Source of the DNA: Rhodomicrobium udaipurense JA643
GTDB taxonomy: Bacteria > Pseudomonadota > Alphaproteobacteria > Rhizobiales > Rhodomicrobiaceae
NCBI RefSeq assembly: GCF_000636015.1
Contig: NZ_JFZJ01000007.1
Span: 1-61,351, forward strand
Length of the DNA stretch: 61,351 nt
Direction: 5' to 3'
Part shown: piece after piece, positions 35,778 through 45,143 of the stretch
How positions within the stretch are numbered: the first letter of the stretch is position 1
Layout: each line of letters starts with the position of its first letter
Made by a program: the position numbers and the translations under genes
Notes under the pieces: model-generated
Told to the model about the DNA's origin: nothing
Database searches by the model: none
The model's input: the letters and a program-made list of their open reading frames with translations, nothing else

Positions 35778-36971
35778 ATGAAGGCTGCGGTTGTATCATT
35801 ATGCGTTGCGTTCAGCTTCCTGGCGGCGGGAGTATCTTCTGCCGAGGAACGCACGATCTCGATGTACAACATCCACACGAAGGACAAGATCTCGATCACC
35901 TTCAAGAAGGATGGGCGCTACATCCCTGAAGCTCTTGAAAAACTCAACTACTTCATGCGCGACTGGCGCCGGAACATGACGATCAGGATCGATCCGGGCC
36001 TCATCGATCTCATGTGGGAGTTGCACAACGAACTCGGCTCCAAGGAACCTATCCATCTGATTTGCGGCTACCGTTCTGGCGGCACGAACGAGCTTCTGCG
36101 ACGGACACGCGGCGGACAGGCGCGCAACAGCCGCCACATCACCGGACAGGCCGCCGACCTCATGTTTCCCGACGTGCCGCTGAAACAGCTGCGTTATTCG
36201 GCGCTCGTCCGCGAGCGCGGCGGCGTCGGCTATTACCCTGAATCCGGCCTCCCCTTCGTGCATGTGGACACGGGCAACGTCCGCCACTGGCCGCGCATCA
36301 CACGCCCTGAACTTGCGGTGATCTTCCCGAACGGCCGCTCGAAGCACGTCCCCTCCGATGGCCGCCCTCTGACGCCGCAGGACTCGCGCTTCTATCTCGC
36401 CCAGTGGAAGGAAAGCGGCAAGGAACTGCCGTGGGTCGTGACGCACAAGCGCGCTTCCACCACCATGCTGGCGAGCCTTGTGCCGAACGAGGCGCCGCTG
36501 CTGCGCCGCGCCAGCCTATCCGTGCCCGACGCCGCGCCCGCCAAGGCTGAGAAGCCCGCGCCGAAAGACACCGAGCGTTTACCTGCATCGATCATGCGTC
36601 TGCCGGAGACGCTCGCGAAGCCCGACAGCCTCGCCCGCGATCCGGAAGAACTGCCGCAAATCGCCGAGGAAGGCGAGGAGCAGGATGACGACATCGCCTT
36701 CGAGCCGCTGCCCTCCGACACGCTGCTGTCCGAAAAATCGCTCGCCTACGACATCATGAAGGACGTGCCGGAACAGGCCCCCGTGTTCCAGAACGTCAAG
36801 CTTCTGATGCTGTCGCCGTCCGCGATAACGGGCGAGGACTTCGATCACGGGCTTCAGATCGAGGCGATGTACGAGGCGCACATGTTCAAGGGACCGGCTA
36901 TTCAGGTGGCCTTGCGCAAGAGCGTGGCGAGGCTTGCCGCCGCCAATGCAGGCGTCACGCAGGCAAGATAA
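35778..36971 (+). CDS. DUF882 (YcbK-like) exported M15-type peptidase-fold protein
   Basis: The 397-aa protein begins with a signal peptide (MKAAVVSLCVAFSFLAAGVS, then SAEE). A DUF882 domain (about 22-190) follows: RTISMYNIHTKDKISITFKK, then YIPEALEKLNYFMRDWRRN, ICGYRSGGTN, SRHITGQAADL and LPFVHVDTG. The His/Asp/His set in the last two segments matches the zinc site of the LAS/M15 peptidoglycan peptidases. The second half is Pro/Glu-rich and probably a disordered wall- or membrane-interacting tail. A GTG at 35742 behind AGGGG, or the open frame back to 35658, are alternative starts. A periplasmic murein-related role is inferred. Confidence 0.85.
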   Translation: MKAAVVSLCVAFSFLAAGVSSAEERTISMYNIHTKDKISITFKKDGRYIPEALEKLNYFMRDWRRNMTIRIDPGLIDLMWELHNELGSKEPIHLICGYRSGGTNELLRRTRGGQARNSRHITGQAADLMFPDVPLKQLRYSALVRERGGVGYYPESGLPFVHVDTGNVRHWPRITRPELAVIFPNGRSKHVPSDGRPLTPQDSRFYLAQWKESGKELPWVVTHKRASTTMLASLVPNEAPLLRRASLSVPDAAPAKAEKPAPKDTERLPASIMRLPETLAKPDSLARDPEELPQIAEEGEEQDDDIAFEPLPSDTLLSEKSLAYDIMKDVPEQAPVFQNVKLLMLSPSAITGEDFDHGLQIEAMYEAHMFKGPAIQVALRKSVARLAAANAGVTQAR

Positions 36972-37060
36972 AACCGCCACCGCACTTTTCGGCGCGATGG
37001 CCTTTTCGTGTCGCATCGCGTGATCCGAAAACCGCCACCGCACTTTTCGGCGCGATGCGA
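36970..37060. repeat. REP-like element: 30-bp direct repeat with nested palindromes
   Basis: An identical 30-base unit (AAAACCGCCACCGCACTTTT plus CGGCGCGATG) occurs at 36970-36999 and 37028-37057. Around the second copy, TCGCATCGCG (37011-37020) pairs with CGCGATGCGA (37051-37060), and CCGAAAA with TTTTCGG inside it, forming a large hairpin. It fills the gap between two convergent genes, where it may also stop transcription. Confidence 0.8.
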
Positions 37061-37063
37061 TGC

Positions 37064-37480
37064 TCAGACCGCGCCGTTCGCGAAAGTTGCGGCCAAAGCA
37101 TTGGCGATGGCCTGATCCTGGTCCGAAGCGAGCCCGCTGATACCCACCGCGCCCGCGATTGCCCCGCCCGCCGTCTTCAGGACCGCGCCGCCCGGCAACG
37201 CGGTGAGTTTCTCGTCGCAAAACCACGCGATCTCGACGCCGTCCGCCGCGAGCTTTGCCTTCACCGCGTCCGTGTTGGCCTGCATTCGCGCGGCCGAATA
37301 CGCCTTGCCCTGCGAGATCGCGATGGAGCGCAGCGGCGATCCCTCCGCGCGAGCAAATGCCAGAAGCGCGCCGGACGCATCGCAGACCGCCACGCAGATG
37401 GGCTTGCCGTAGTCAGCGGCGGCTTTGTCGATGGCGAGCCGGATGAGATCCGTGGCGCGGGCGAGCGTAAGTTCGGTCAT
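37064..37480 (-). CDS. GlcG/HbpS-family protein
   Basis: The 138-aa protein shows the family pattern: LTLARATDLIRLAIDKAAA, ICVAVCDASGALLAFARAEG, SIAISQGKAYSAARM, LPGGAVLKTAGGAIAGAVGI and SDQDQAIANALAAT. GlcG-like proteins bind haem or small ligands and accompany glycolate or diol metabolism; the biochemical role is poorly defined. The ATG at 37480 follows GGAGGAAACG. It starts 61 bases after the ThDP-enzyme gene on the same strand, suggesting an operon and a possible shared metabolic role. Confidence 0.88.
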   Translation of the reverse strand: MTELTLARATDLIRLAIDKAAADYGKPICVAVCDASGALLAFARAEGSPLRSIAISQGKAYSAARMQANTDAVKAKLAADGVEIAWFCDEKLTALPGGAVLKTAGGAIAGAVGISGLASDQDQAIANALAATFANGAV

Positions 37481-37541
37481 GGTCGTTTCCTCCGTCCTTT
37501 CCGCCATGATATGCGACGCGCGATAAGGAAAAACAGCGGCC

Positions 37542-39218
37542 TCAGCTTTTGCGGAGCGCCGCCGCGCGGATTTCGGAGAGCGATTGCTTCGGGTTGATCG
37601 CCTCGGGATCGATGCGCAATTCGAGGATCGATGGCAGACCGGAAGCGCGCGCTTCCTCGAAGGCCGCAGGGAAATCCTCCGTCCGCTCGACCACAGCGCC
37701 GTGTCCACCGAACGCGCGCGCATAGGCGGCAAAGTCGGGATTCCGCAGCGAGGTGCCTGATACGCGCCCCGGATAATGCCGCTCCTGATGCATGCGGATG
37801 GTGCCGTACATACCATTGTTCACGACGATGAAGATCACGGGCGCCCCATGTTGTACGGCGGTGGCAAACTCCTGCCCCGTCATGAGGAAATCGCCGTCGC
37901 CCGCAAACGTGACGACCGTGCGCCCCGGATGCACGAGCTTCGCCGCGACGCCCGCCGGAACGCCGTAGCCCATCGAGCCGGATATCGGCGCGAGGCCCGT
38001 GCCGCATTCGCGATAGGTGTAGAAGCGATGGACCCAGGCGGCGAAATTGCCCGCACCGTTGGCGATGATCGCGTTGCCCGGCAGCGTCTCGCGCAAATAG
38101 GCCACCACCTCGGCCAATTGCAGCGCGCCCGGCGTCTTTTCCGGCGCGATCCACGCCTCATAGTCCGCGCGCGCACTTTCGCGCCATGCCGCCCAGGCCG
38201 CGCCGTCGAGCGGCTTCATATCCTCCAGCGCGTCGGCGAAGGCGTGCGGTCCGGCGTTGATGGCAAGGTCGGCCTGATAGACGCGGCCAAGTTCCTCCGC
38301 GCCCGCATGGATGTGGATGAAGGGCTGCTTCGGCTTCGGGATGTCGAACAGGGAGTAGCCCTGGCTCGGCATTTCGCCGAGGCGCGGGCCGACCGCGATG
38401 ATGAGGTCGCTTTCGTCGATACGCCGCTTCAGCGCCGGATTGAGCGAGATGCCGAGGTCGCCGACATAACACGGGCTCGTATTGTCGAAATAGCTCTGAC
38501 GCCGGAACGAAGCGGCGACGGGTAAACCCGAGTGTTCCGCGAACGCCTTCACCTTGAGCGCAATGTCCTTGTCCCAGCCACCGCCGCCGACGATCATCAG
38601 CGGGCGCTCCGCCGCCGAAAGGCGTTTGCGAAACTCCGCCATCTGCGCACGGGCCGGCGCCGCTTCCACGCGACTGTATGGCAAGGCGTCGGCCACGGTG
38701 GCGCGCTCGCGAAGCACATCCTCCGGCACAGCCAACACTACCGGACCCGGCCGCCCGCTCGTCGCGGTGGCAAACGCACGCGCCACATATTCCGGGATGC
38801 GCGCCGCCTCCTCGATCTCGGCCACCCACTTCGACACCTCGCCGAACATGCGCCGGTAATCGATCTCCTGAAACGCCTCGCGGTCGCGCATGGAGCGGCC
38901 GACCTGCCCGACGATGAGGATCATCGGCGTCGAATCCTGCCGCGCCACGTGAAGCCCCGCGCTCGCATTCGTCGCGCCCGGCCCGCGTGTGACCATGCAA
39001 ATGCCCGGCTCGCCCGTCAATTTGCCGTAAGCCTCCGCCATCATCGCCGCGCCGCCTTCTTGCCGACACACGATGTACGGCATATCGCGCTCGTGATCGT
39101 AAAGCGCGTCCAGCACCGCGAGATAGCTTTCGCCGGGCACACCGAAAATCATCCGCGCACCATGCAGACGAAGCTGGTCCGCCAGAATCCGTCCCCCGCT
39201 TCTCGATATCTCGGACAC
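37542..39218 (-). CDS. Thiamine-diphosphate-dependent enzyme of the acetolactate synthase/benzoylformate decarboxylase superfamily
   Basis: The 558-aa protein has the three-domain ThDP layout. The activating Glu54 lies in CRQEGGAAMMAEAYG. The central domain follows, and the C-terminal ThDP/Mg motif runs from GDG (440-442) to NN (467-468). FAD-type acetolactate synthase residues are not obvious, and the protein lacks an adjacent small regulatory subunit gene, so a catabolic decarboxylase or carboligase is as likely as IlvB. The GTG start at 39218 has GGAGG at five bases. It is followed by the GlcG-like gene; glyoxylate carboligase is a tempting but unproven match. Confidence 0.85.
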   Translation of the reverse strand: MSEISRSGGRILADQLRLHGARMIFGVPGESYLAVLDALYDHERDMPYIVCRQEGGAAMMAEAYGKLTGEPGICMVTRGPGATNASAGLHVARQDSTPMILIVGQVGRSMRDREAFQEIDYRRMFGEVSKWVAEIEEAARIPEYVARAFATATSGRPGPVVLAVPEDVLRERATVADALPYSRVEAAPARAQMAEFRKRLSAAERPLMIVGGGGWDKDIALKVKAFAEHSGLPVAASFRRQSYFDNTSPCYVGDLGISLNPALKRRIDESDLIIAVGPRLGEMPSQGYSLFDIPKPKQPFIHIHAGAEELGRVYQADLAINAGPHAFADALEDMKPLDGAAWAAWRESARADYEAWIAPEKTPGALQLAEVVAYLRETLPGNAIIANGAGNFAAWVHRFYTYRECGTGLAPISGSMGYGVPAGVAAKLVHPGRTVVTFAGDGDFLMTGQEFATAVQHGAPVIFIVVNNGMYGTIRMHQERHYPGRVSGTSLRNPDFAAYARAFGGHGAVVERTEDFPAAFEEARASGLPSILELRIDPEAINPKQSLSEIRAAALRKS

Positions 39219-39432
39219 GCAACCTCCGGTTTCTCTCGTGGCGCCCTATATTTTGGAGGGCATCGCGCGTTTGCAACATGGGGCCGATAATGTGGCTAAC
39301 GGCTGGATCTCGTTCCGGTCGCGCCGATTCGGCCCAAACCGGTCGTTTACGGCGCCCTTATTCCTTGCCGGGATGCGTTAAGCGCGGGTAACAAGGCAAT
39401 TAACAGAATCTAAACCACGAACCGGCTAGGTT

Positions 39433-39453
39433 GCGCACTTGGCTTAAGTGCGC
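39433..39453 (+). promoter_or_regulatory. Perfect hairpin in the leader of the transaldolase-like gene
   Basis: GCGCACTT/AAGTGCGC with a GGCTT loop lies just upstream of the AAAAGGAG ribosome-binding site and 21 bases from the ATG. It could influence translation or mark an attenuator. There is no T-run. Confidence 0.35.
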
Positions 39454-39474
39454 CTTCGCCAAAAGGAGCCATCC

Positions 39475-40155
39475 ATGAAATTTTTCGTCGATACGGCCGA
39501 TGTAACCGAAATCCGCGACCTCGCGGAAAAGGGACTGCTCGACGGCGTAACCACGAACCCGTCGCTCATCGCCAAGACGGGCCGCAACTTCCTCGAAACG
39601 ATCCGCGAAATCTGCGCCCTCGTGCCCGGTCCAGTCAGCGCCGAAGTGTCGTCCACCGACGCGGAAACGATGATCGCGGAAGGCCGCAAGCTCGCGCGCA
39701 TCGCTGAAAACGTCACCGTGAAAGTGCCGCTGACGTGGGACGGCCTCAAGGCCTGCCGCACGCTCGCGAATGAAGGCACGATGGTGAACGTGACGCTGTG
39801 CTTCTCCGCCAATCAGGCGCTGCTGGCGGCGAAGGCTGGCGCGAGCTTCGTGTCGCCGTTCGTCGGCCGCCTCGACGACATCGGCGAGGACGGCATGGGC
39901 CTGATCCGCGACATTCGGCAGATCTACGACAACTACCCCGATTTCGGCACGGAGATCCTTGCCGCCTCGCTGCGCAGTCCACACCACGTGACGGAAGCAG
40001 CCCTCGCGGGCGCCGACGTTTCCACCATTCCGCCCTCCATCATGAAGATGCTCGTCAATCATCCGCTCACCGAGAAGGGTCTCGCGACCTTCGTCTCCGA
40101 CTGGGCGAAGACGGGCCAGACGATCCTCAACGATGACGACCTGCGAACCGTCTGA
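39475..40155 (+). CDS. Fructose-6-phosphate aldolase / small transaldolase
   Basis: The 226-aa class I aldolase belongs to the short transaldolase (TalC/FSA) group. [27 protein letters not shown] and the Schiff-base Lys83 in [11 protein letters not shown] are present, as are [23 protein letters not shown] and [13 protein letters not shown]. It may act as a transaldolase in the pentose-phosphate pathway or as an FSA; sequence alone does not decide. The ATG at 39475 follows AAAAGGAG. The downstream recombinase frame overlaps its end by 23 bases. Confidence 0.93.
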   Translation: MKFFVDTADVTEIRDLAEKGLLDGVTTNPSLIAKTGRNFLETIREICALVPGPVSAEVSSTDAETMIAEGRKLARIAENVTVKVPLTWDGLKACRTLANEGTMVNVTLCFSANQALLAAKAGASFVSPFVGRLDDIGEDGMGLIRDIRQIYDNYPDFGTEILAASLRSPHHVTEAALAGADVSTIPPSIMKMLVNHPLTEKGLATFVSDWAKTGQTILNDDDLRTV

Positions 40156-41209
40156 CGCATGCCTGGAGGAGCGTTCCGCGCTCCAGCCCTCTCCCGTCGA
40201 GGGAGAGGGCATTTTCGCGCCTGACGACCTGGCCCACCCGGACGGATCGGATTGCGACGATGCCTACGGCCCCGAAACCTGCACCGCGCCCGACGTCCGC
40301 GATGCGGTGGCGGGCTGGCTCGCCTACCTTCGTGACGCACGCCGCTATGCCGACAACACGCTCGAAGCCTATGAGCGCGACTCGCGGCAGTTCCTCGCCC
40401 ACCTCGCGGGGAAGGACGCACGGCCCGTTACGCTCGCGCGGCTGAACGCGCTGACGCCCCACGATTTCCGCAGCTTCCTCGCCGACCGGCGCGACGATGG
40501 CGCGCAAAGCCGCTCGCTCTCGCGCACGCTTTCGGCGCTGCGATCGCTGTTCCGCACGCTCGAACGGACAGGCGCGCTGCAAAACCGCAGCATCCTCGCC
40601 GTCGCCCTGCCGAAGCTGCCGCCCCGCCTGCCGAAGCCCGTCACCGAAGCGAAGGCTAAGGAGGTGGTCGACGAGGCGGCGCTCGACGGCGAGCTCTCCG
40701 CGCATCCATGGACGGGCGCGCGCAATCAGGCTGTGCTGCTGCTGCTCTACGGCTCGGGCCTTCGCATTTCCGAGGCGCTCGGCCTCAACCGCAAGGACGC
40801 GCCGCTCGGGCCGCGCGATGTGCTGCGCATCAAGGGCAAGGGCGGCCGCGAACGCCTCGCGCCGGTGCTTCCCGTCGCGCAGACCGCCATCGCGGATTAT
40901 ATCGAGCAGTGCCCGCACAAGCTTGAGCCACAGGGGCCGCTGTTCGTCGGCGTGAAGGGCGGGCGGCTCAATCCGCGCATCGTGCAGCTTCTCCTCGCGC
41001 GCCTGCGCACCAACCTCGCCCTGCCCGCGACCGCCACCCCGCACGCACTGCGCCACTCCTTCGCAACCCACCTCCTGAGCCGGGGCGCGGACCTCCGCGT
41101 GATCCAGGAATTGCTGGGACATGCCAGCCTTTCGACTACCCAGGGTTACACGGCGGTTGACCGCGACCGCCTCTTTCAGGCTTACTCGAAAGCGCACCCG
41201 CGGGCGTAA
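40133..41209 (+). CDS. xerC: XerC-type tyrosine recombinase
   Basis: The 358-aa recombinase would resolve chromosome dimers at dif with XerD. The SAM-like N-terminal domain spans about 55-150. The catalytic domain has Arg211 ([12 protein letters not shown]), Lys236 (KGKGGRER), His304 and Arg307 (PHALRHSF), His330 (LGHASLSTT) and nucleophile Tyr339 (TQGYTAVD). The first 50 residues are not conserved-looking. They are encoded by a segment with two hairpins, including a REP-like palindrome, and no later Met is in frame before the domain, so the true start is uncertain. The first ATG overlaps the preceding gene. XerC rather than XerD is chosen from overall resemblance. Confidence 0.87.
   Translation: MTTCEPSDACLEERSALQPSPVEGEGIFAPDDLAHPDGSDCDDAYGPETCTAPDVRDAVAGWLAYLRDARRYADNTLEAYERDSRQFLAHLAGKDARPVTLARLNALTPHDFRSFLADRRDDGAQSRSLSRTLSALRSLFRTLERTGALQNRSILAVALPKLPPRLPKPVTEAKAKEVVDEAALDGELSAHPWTGARNQAVLLLLYGSGLRISEALGLNRKDAPLGPRDVLRIKGKGGRERLAPVLPVAQTAIADYIEQCPHKLEPQGPLFVGVKGGRLNPRIVQLLLARLRTNLALPATATPHALRHSFATHLLSRGADLRVIQELLGHASLSTTQGYTAVDRDRLFQAYSKAHPRA
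40186..40210. repeat. REP-like palindrome GCCCTCTCCC-N5-GGGAGAGGGC
   Basis: Perfect 10-bp arms with loop GTCGA lie inside the first codons of the xerC frame. A second hairpin, GGAGCG/CGCTCC, lies at 40168-40184. CCCTCTCCC palindromes of this kind are common dispersed repeats in GC-rich proteobacteria and here translate as [10 protein letters not shown]. Confidence 0.6.
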
Positions 41210-41304
41210 GTTGTGTACACTTGGCTCGCGCGAACCTTAACGACACGTCTCGGCTGACCGAATCGCGTATGCGCGCCGGAGGTGTCTCGTAAAGAGAGGG
41301 CGCG

Positions 41305-42192
41305 ATGGGCATCCTACTGACAGTCGCCAACCGCAAGGGTGGCGTGGGCAAGTCGACGATCACAACCATGCTCGCGCATGGCTTCGCCGCGACGGGGGAG
41401 CAGCGCGTGCTTGTCGTGGATCTCGACACGCAGTGCAATTCCTCGATCATCCTGACCGGCGGCGAGAAGTGGGACTGGGCGCGGCGCGACCAGAAAACCA
41501 TCGCCGACTTCGTCAATGAGCGCTACGACCGCCCGCGCCTGCGCCCGGACGAGTTCATCCTGCACGACGTGGGCGACATCGAAGCGCCGGTGGGCCAACT
41601 CTCGGTGCTCTCCGGCTCGCTCGACCTCGAAGACGTGGAGAACGAGCTTCTGCACAACCGCGCGCGCGCCGGGCAAGACCTCCATGCCGCCGAGCAGGGC
41701 ATCATTTCGCGCTTCGGCACGATGCTTGAGGAATTCGCCGATGCGTTCGATGTCGTGATATTCGACTGCCCGCCGGGCCTTTCCTTCTCGGCGCGGGCCG
41801 CGCTGCGGATTGCACACAAGGTGATCGTGCCGTTCCGCCCGGACTTCGTGTCGAGCTACGCCATCGACCGGATATCGACGGTGATCGAAGAAGGCAGCGA
41901 CCTTCACACCGTGCTTTCGGTCCCGAAGGAAAAGCGCCGCTATATCGGGCTCGTAAACTTTTGGCGCGACGGCAATTTCCAGCGCCTGCATTACGGCAAT
42001 GTCGCCGCCGCGCATCCCGTTATGCGCACCGCGATCCCGCAGGACGACGGCATCGCCGAAGCCTTTGAATATCGCGGCGAGCCGCTTTCGCTCGACGAGA
42101 AATACGGTTCGGCGGCAAGCGTGGTGCGCGCGCTCTGCGGCGAAACCGTCGATTCGATCATCACGCGTTATGAGCGCGAGGCCGCAGCATGA
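41305..42192 (+). CDS. Orphan ParA/MinD-like P-loop ATPase
   Basis: The 295-aa protein has a deviant Walker A KGGVGKST (residues 11-18) with the signature lysine, Walker A' DLDTQCNSS and Walker B VVIFDCPPG. It resembles ParA/Soj ATPases that position DNA or protein cargo on the nucleoid. No ParB gene is next to it. A Pro-rich partner overlaps its stop by 4 bases. The ribosome-binding site GAGAGGG is good. The chromosomal parAB genes are presumably elsewhere, so this is an orphan ParA, perhaps for a protein cluster or plasmid-like element. Confidence 0.88.
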   Translation: MGILLTVANRKGGVGKSTITTMLAHGFAATGEQRVLVVDLDTQCNSSIILTGGEKWDWARRDQKTIADFVNERYDRPRLRPDEFILHDVGDIEAPVGQLSVLSGSLDLEDVENELLHNRARAGQDLHAAEQGIISRFGTMLEEFADAFDVVIFDCPPGLSFSARAALRIAHKVIVPFRPDFVSSYAIDRISTVIEEGSDLHTVLSVPKEKRRYIGLVNFWRDGNFQRLHYGNVAAAHPVMRTAIPQDDGIAEAFEYRGEPLSLDEKYGSAASVVRALCGETVDSIITRYEREAAA

Positions 42193-42773
42193 GTGAAGCG
42201 CAGACAAAGGCGCTGCTCCTGAAGCTGCGCGCACTGTTCGACACCATCGCCAAAGAGGCCGCGACGAACCCCGCTTTCGCCCGGCAGGTCGAGGCGTCGC
42301 TCCACAGCATCATCGACCGCGCCGCCGCCGAGGCGAACGCCGAAACCATCGCCCGCCGGTTCGCGCCCTCCCGCCGTGCGTCGTCGCCGCCGCCGCCGCC
42401 ATGGGCGTCTCCGGCCCCGTCATATCCGCCCGCGTCGCCGCCCCGCGTAGCGCCCGCTCCATCCACGTGGAATCCCCCATCGCCCCTAGCCAGAGGCACA
42501 CCGGACAGCCCATCCATGCTGGACGGCGTGACATTCGATCCGCTGGAATGCCATATCGAGGCGGCGGTGATGGGCGGCCGCGAGCAGGAGGCGCGCGCCT
42601 TTCTGGGGCGACTCGACCGTTCGCAGCTCGAAGAGGTTGTGAAGGCGCAGCGTCTGCCCGGTCAGCGGTCGCTGACGCAGGCCATTCGCGATGCGGAACA
42701 GACGTCCGCCGTGAACGCCATCGTGGACAGCGCGGCCGAGCGCGTGAAGCGGCGGTTTTCCGCCACCGGGTAA
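42189..42773 (+). CDS. Pro-rich protein translationally coupled to the ParA-like ATPase
   Basis: The 194-aa protein has no family I recognise. Its N-terminal helix (1-55) starts MSEAQTKALLLKLRALFDTI and is followed by a disordered Pro/Ser linker (about 60-108, with a five-proline run). A C-terminal helical domain (110-194) contains FDPLECHIEAAVMGG and LEEVVKAQRLPGQRSL. The start overlaps the ParA stop as ATGA. A short basic N-terminus plus linker plus folded domain is the kind of layout seen in ParA-interacting adaptors, so it is a candidate partner. That is inference from position and architecture. Confidence 0.7.
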   Translation: MSEAQTKALLLKLRALFDTIAKEAATNPAFARQVEASLHSIIDRAAAEANAETIARRFAPSRRASSPPPPPWASPAPSYPPASPPRVAPAPSTWNPPSPLARGTPDSPSMLDGVTFDPLECHIEAAVMGGREQEARAFLGRLDRSQLEEVVKAQRLPGQRSLTQAIRDAEQTSAVNAIVDSAAERVKRRFSATG

Positions 42774-42811
42774 GACGATGTCGAGCGTCTTACCCGTCGC
42801 TTGAGGCGTGC

Positions 42812-42840
42812 GACAAGCGGCGTGGACGCCGCCGCTTGTC
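42812..42840. terminator. Long hairpin between convergent ParA-partner and outer-membrane genes
   Basis: An 11-bp stem GACAAGCGGCG/CGCCGCTTGTC with a 7-base loop lies between the two convergent stops. It has no clear T-run, so it may act bidirectionally or be only a structural element. Confidence 0.5.
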
Positions 42841-42852
42841 ATGAGGCTCTGT

Positions 42853-43557
42853 CTACTTCAAAGGCTCGTAGCTCGAACTGCTGCCGAGGCGATAGTTCAG
42901 GCCGATCTTGGCGGTGTGGAAGGACGTCTCCGGGCCTTCGATCGTGCCCGCGGCGCTCGAAAGATCTTCCTTGCCGAAGTCGACATACTGATATTCGCCC
43001 TTCAGCGACCAGTTCCCGGAGACCTTGTATTCAATACCCGCGCCAGCGGTCCAGCCGGTGCGCGTATCGTCGTTCGAGAACAGGACGTCGGCATAGGTCA
43101 GCTTCTGGTTCACGCCGCCATAAGCGAAGCCGCCCGTACCGTAGAGCAGCGTGTTGCCGAAGGCGTAACCGAGGCGGCCGCGCAGCGTGCCGAACCAGTC
43201 GGTGCTCTCCTTGCTCGCGTAGTCGTCGGACTTGCCGGTGATCCGCCCGGCCTGAAGGTCGGTTTCAAGGCCGTAGACGAAATTGCCGCTTTGGAAGTTG
43301 TAGCCGATCTGACCGCCGCCGAAACCGCCTGAGACGTCGCCGCGCATTGTATCGTCGTCGCCAGCGCCCCAGGCGTAGCCGCCGTTGACGCCGACATAGA
43401 AGCCTGCCCAGGTGTTGGGCTGAACGATCGGCGGCGGCGGCGCGTATGTGGTGGGCGCGGGCGCGCGATAGATGTCGGCGGCGTTGGCGCCGAGCGGCAC
43501 CGTGACCGCAGCACCGATGATCGCAAGACAGAGAGACCGATAACGAACTGTATGCAT
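42853..43557 (-). CDS. Omp25/Omp31-like outer-membrane beta-barrel protein
   Basis: The 234-aa protein has a signal peptide (cleavage after ANA, residue 26), a short Pro-rich linker (APAPTTYAPPPP), and an eight-strand barrel. Barrel strands include NTWAGFYVGVNGGYAWGAGD, GGFGGGQIGYNFQSGNFVYG, LRGRLGYAFGNTLLYGTGGF, WTAGAGIEYKVSGNWSLKGE and ending IGLNYRLG. This matches the Rhizobiales Omp25/31 porin-like family. The ATG at 43557 is right before the signal peptide; a longer in-frame start at 43638 was rejected. Function is structural or porin-like. Confidence 0.9.
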   Translation of the reverse strand: MHTVRYRSLCLAIIGAAVTVPLGANAADIYRAPAPTTYAPPPPIVQPNTWAGFYVGVNGGYAWGAGDDDTMRGDVSGGFGGGQIGYNFQSGNFVYGLETDLQAGRITGKSDDYASKESTDWFGTLRGRLGYAFGNTLLYGTGGFAYGGVNQKLTYADVLFSNDDTRTGWTAGAGIEYKVSGNWSLKGEYQYVDFGKEDLSSAAGTIEGPETSFHTAKIGLNYRLGSSSSYEPLK

Positions 43558-43826
43558 TTTCCGAGAATCCCCCTCAGCGGAGCGCGTCCGAAAAGACCGC
43601 TCCCTTGATGTCGGATGGTTAAGCGTTGATGAAAACAACAGCCGAACTTGGGCGATGGCAAGGCACGAGCAAGGTCAAGCGGCGAAAGAGGCGGCGGCGC
43701 GGGGCTGAAGGCGCGAACGAGCCGCCGAAAACTCATAGAAAAACAGAGGTATAAGCCTTCGCCCTGCCTCCGTCCCGATTGCGTTGCATGCGGGCCGGAA
43801 TGCCTGCCACCCGCCGACGTTGTACG

Positions 43827-45143
43827 TCACACCTCGGATCGGCGTGGCTCGACGGCCACCTCCACCGGCCCAGCTTCGACCGGCACGCCGCCATTATCGA
43901 GCGCTGCATGCAATTTCTGAATGTCGAGCTGCCCTTCCCAGCGCGCGATAACGAGTGTCGCCACCGCGTTGCCGATAAAGTTGGTGAGCGCGCGGCATTC
44001 CGACATGAAGCGGTCAACGCCGAGGAGCAGCGCCATCCCCGCGACGGGGATCTCCGGCACGGCCTGAAGCGTGGCCGCGAGCGTGATGAAGCCGCCGCCC
44101 GTCACCGCCGCCGCGCCCTTCGAGGTCAGCATGGCGACGCCGAGGATGAGAAGTTCATGCTGGAGCGTTATATGCGTGTTCGTCGCCTGCGCGATGAACA
44201 GCGTCGCTAGCGTCATGTAGATGTTCGTGCCGTCGAGATTGAAGGAATAGCCGGTCGGGACCACCATCGACACCACCGGGCGCGATGCACCGGCCGCCTC
44301 CATCTTGCGCATCAGCGCGGGCAGCACGCTTTCCGACGACGACGTACCGAGCACAATCAGCAGTTCCTCGCGCAGATACCGCAACAGCTTGAAGATGTTG
44401 AAACCGACGAGTTTTGCGATAAGGCCGAGCACGATGCTCACGAACAGGAACGCCGTGAAATAGAAGGTGAGGATCAGCCCGACGAGATTGCCGAGCGATT
44501 GCACGCCGTAAGCGCCGATGGTGAACGCCATCGCGCCGAACGCGCCTATGGGCGCAAAGCGCATGATCATGCCGACGATGCTGAACACGAGGTGTTCCAC
44601 CAGGCGAATGCCCTTCAAGACCGGCTCGCCCTCCTTGCCCATCGCACTCAGCGCAAAGCCGGTCAGGATCGAGATGAAGAGCACCTGGAGGATTTCTCCG
44701 CTCGTCAGCGCCGAGAAGATCGTGTCGGGGATGATGTGGATGAGGAAGTCGACAACCGAGGTGTGCCCGGTCTGCGATGTGATCGATGTCACACCTTTCG
44801 TGTCGAGCGACTGCACGTTGACATCGAAGCCGGCGCCCGGCTGGACGGTACGCGCGACGATCAGGCCAAGAACCAGCGCGAAGGTGGACACCACTTCGAA
44901 GTAGATGAGCGCCTTACCGCCGACGCGCCCCACGCGCTTCACGTCGCCCATCTGGGCGATACCCACCACCACGGTACAGAAAATCACCGGCGCGATGATC
45001 ATCTTCACCAGCCTGATGAAGGCGTCGCCGAACGGCTTCATCGAAGCGCCGAGATTGGGGTAGAAGTAACCAAGCAAAATGCCGATGGCGACGGCGATCA
45101 GAACCTGGACATAAAGTATCTTGTAGAAAGGTTTCTTCTGCAT
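43827..45143 (-). CDS. dctA: C4-dicarboxylate/proton symporter DctA
   Basis: The 438-aa inner-membrane carrier takes up succinate, fumarate and malate. It belongs to the glutamate-transporter fold: the serine-rich loop [17 protein letters not shown], the TM7 motif [37 protein letters not shown] and [20 protein letters not shown] are all present. It fits with succinate dehydrogenase at the other end of the window. No DctB/DctD two-component genes are near, and I found no sigma54 -24/-12 site in the upstream gap. Confidence 0.96.
   Translation of the reverse strand: MQKKPFYKILYVQVLIAVAIGILLGYFYPNLGASMKPFGDAFIRLVKMIIAPVIFCTVVVGIAQMGDVKRVGRVGGKALIYFEVVSTFALVLGLIVARTVQPGAGFDVNVQSLDTKGVTSITSQTGHTSVVDFLIHIIPDTIFSALTSGEILQVLFISILTGFALSAMGKEGEPVLKGIRLVEHLVFSIVGMIMRFAPIGAFGAMAFTIGAYGVQSLGNLVGLILTFYFTAFLFVSIVLGLIAKLVGFNIFKLLRYLREELLIVLGTSSSESVLPALMRKMEAAGASRPVVSMVVPTGYSFNLDGTNIYMTLATLFIAQATNTHITLQHELLILGVAMLTSKGAAAVTGGGFITLAATLQAVPEIPVAGMALLLGVDRFMSECRALTNFIGNAVATLVIARWEGQLDIQKLHAALDNGGVPVEAGPVEVAVEPRRSEV

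Noticed and set aside
41305..42773. Chromosomal parAB partition locus
   Set aside because: The second gene lacks ParB features (no ParB box or helix-turn-helix), and no parS-like sites, gidB or trmE neighbours are present.
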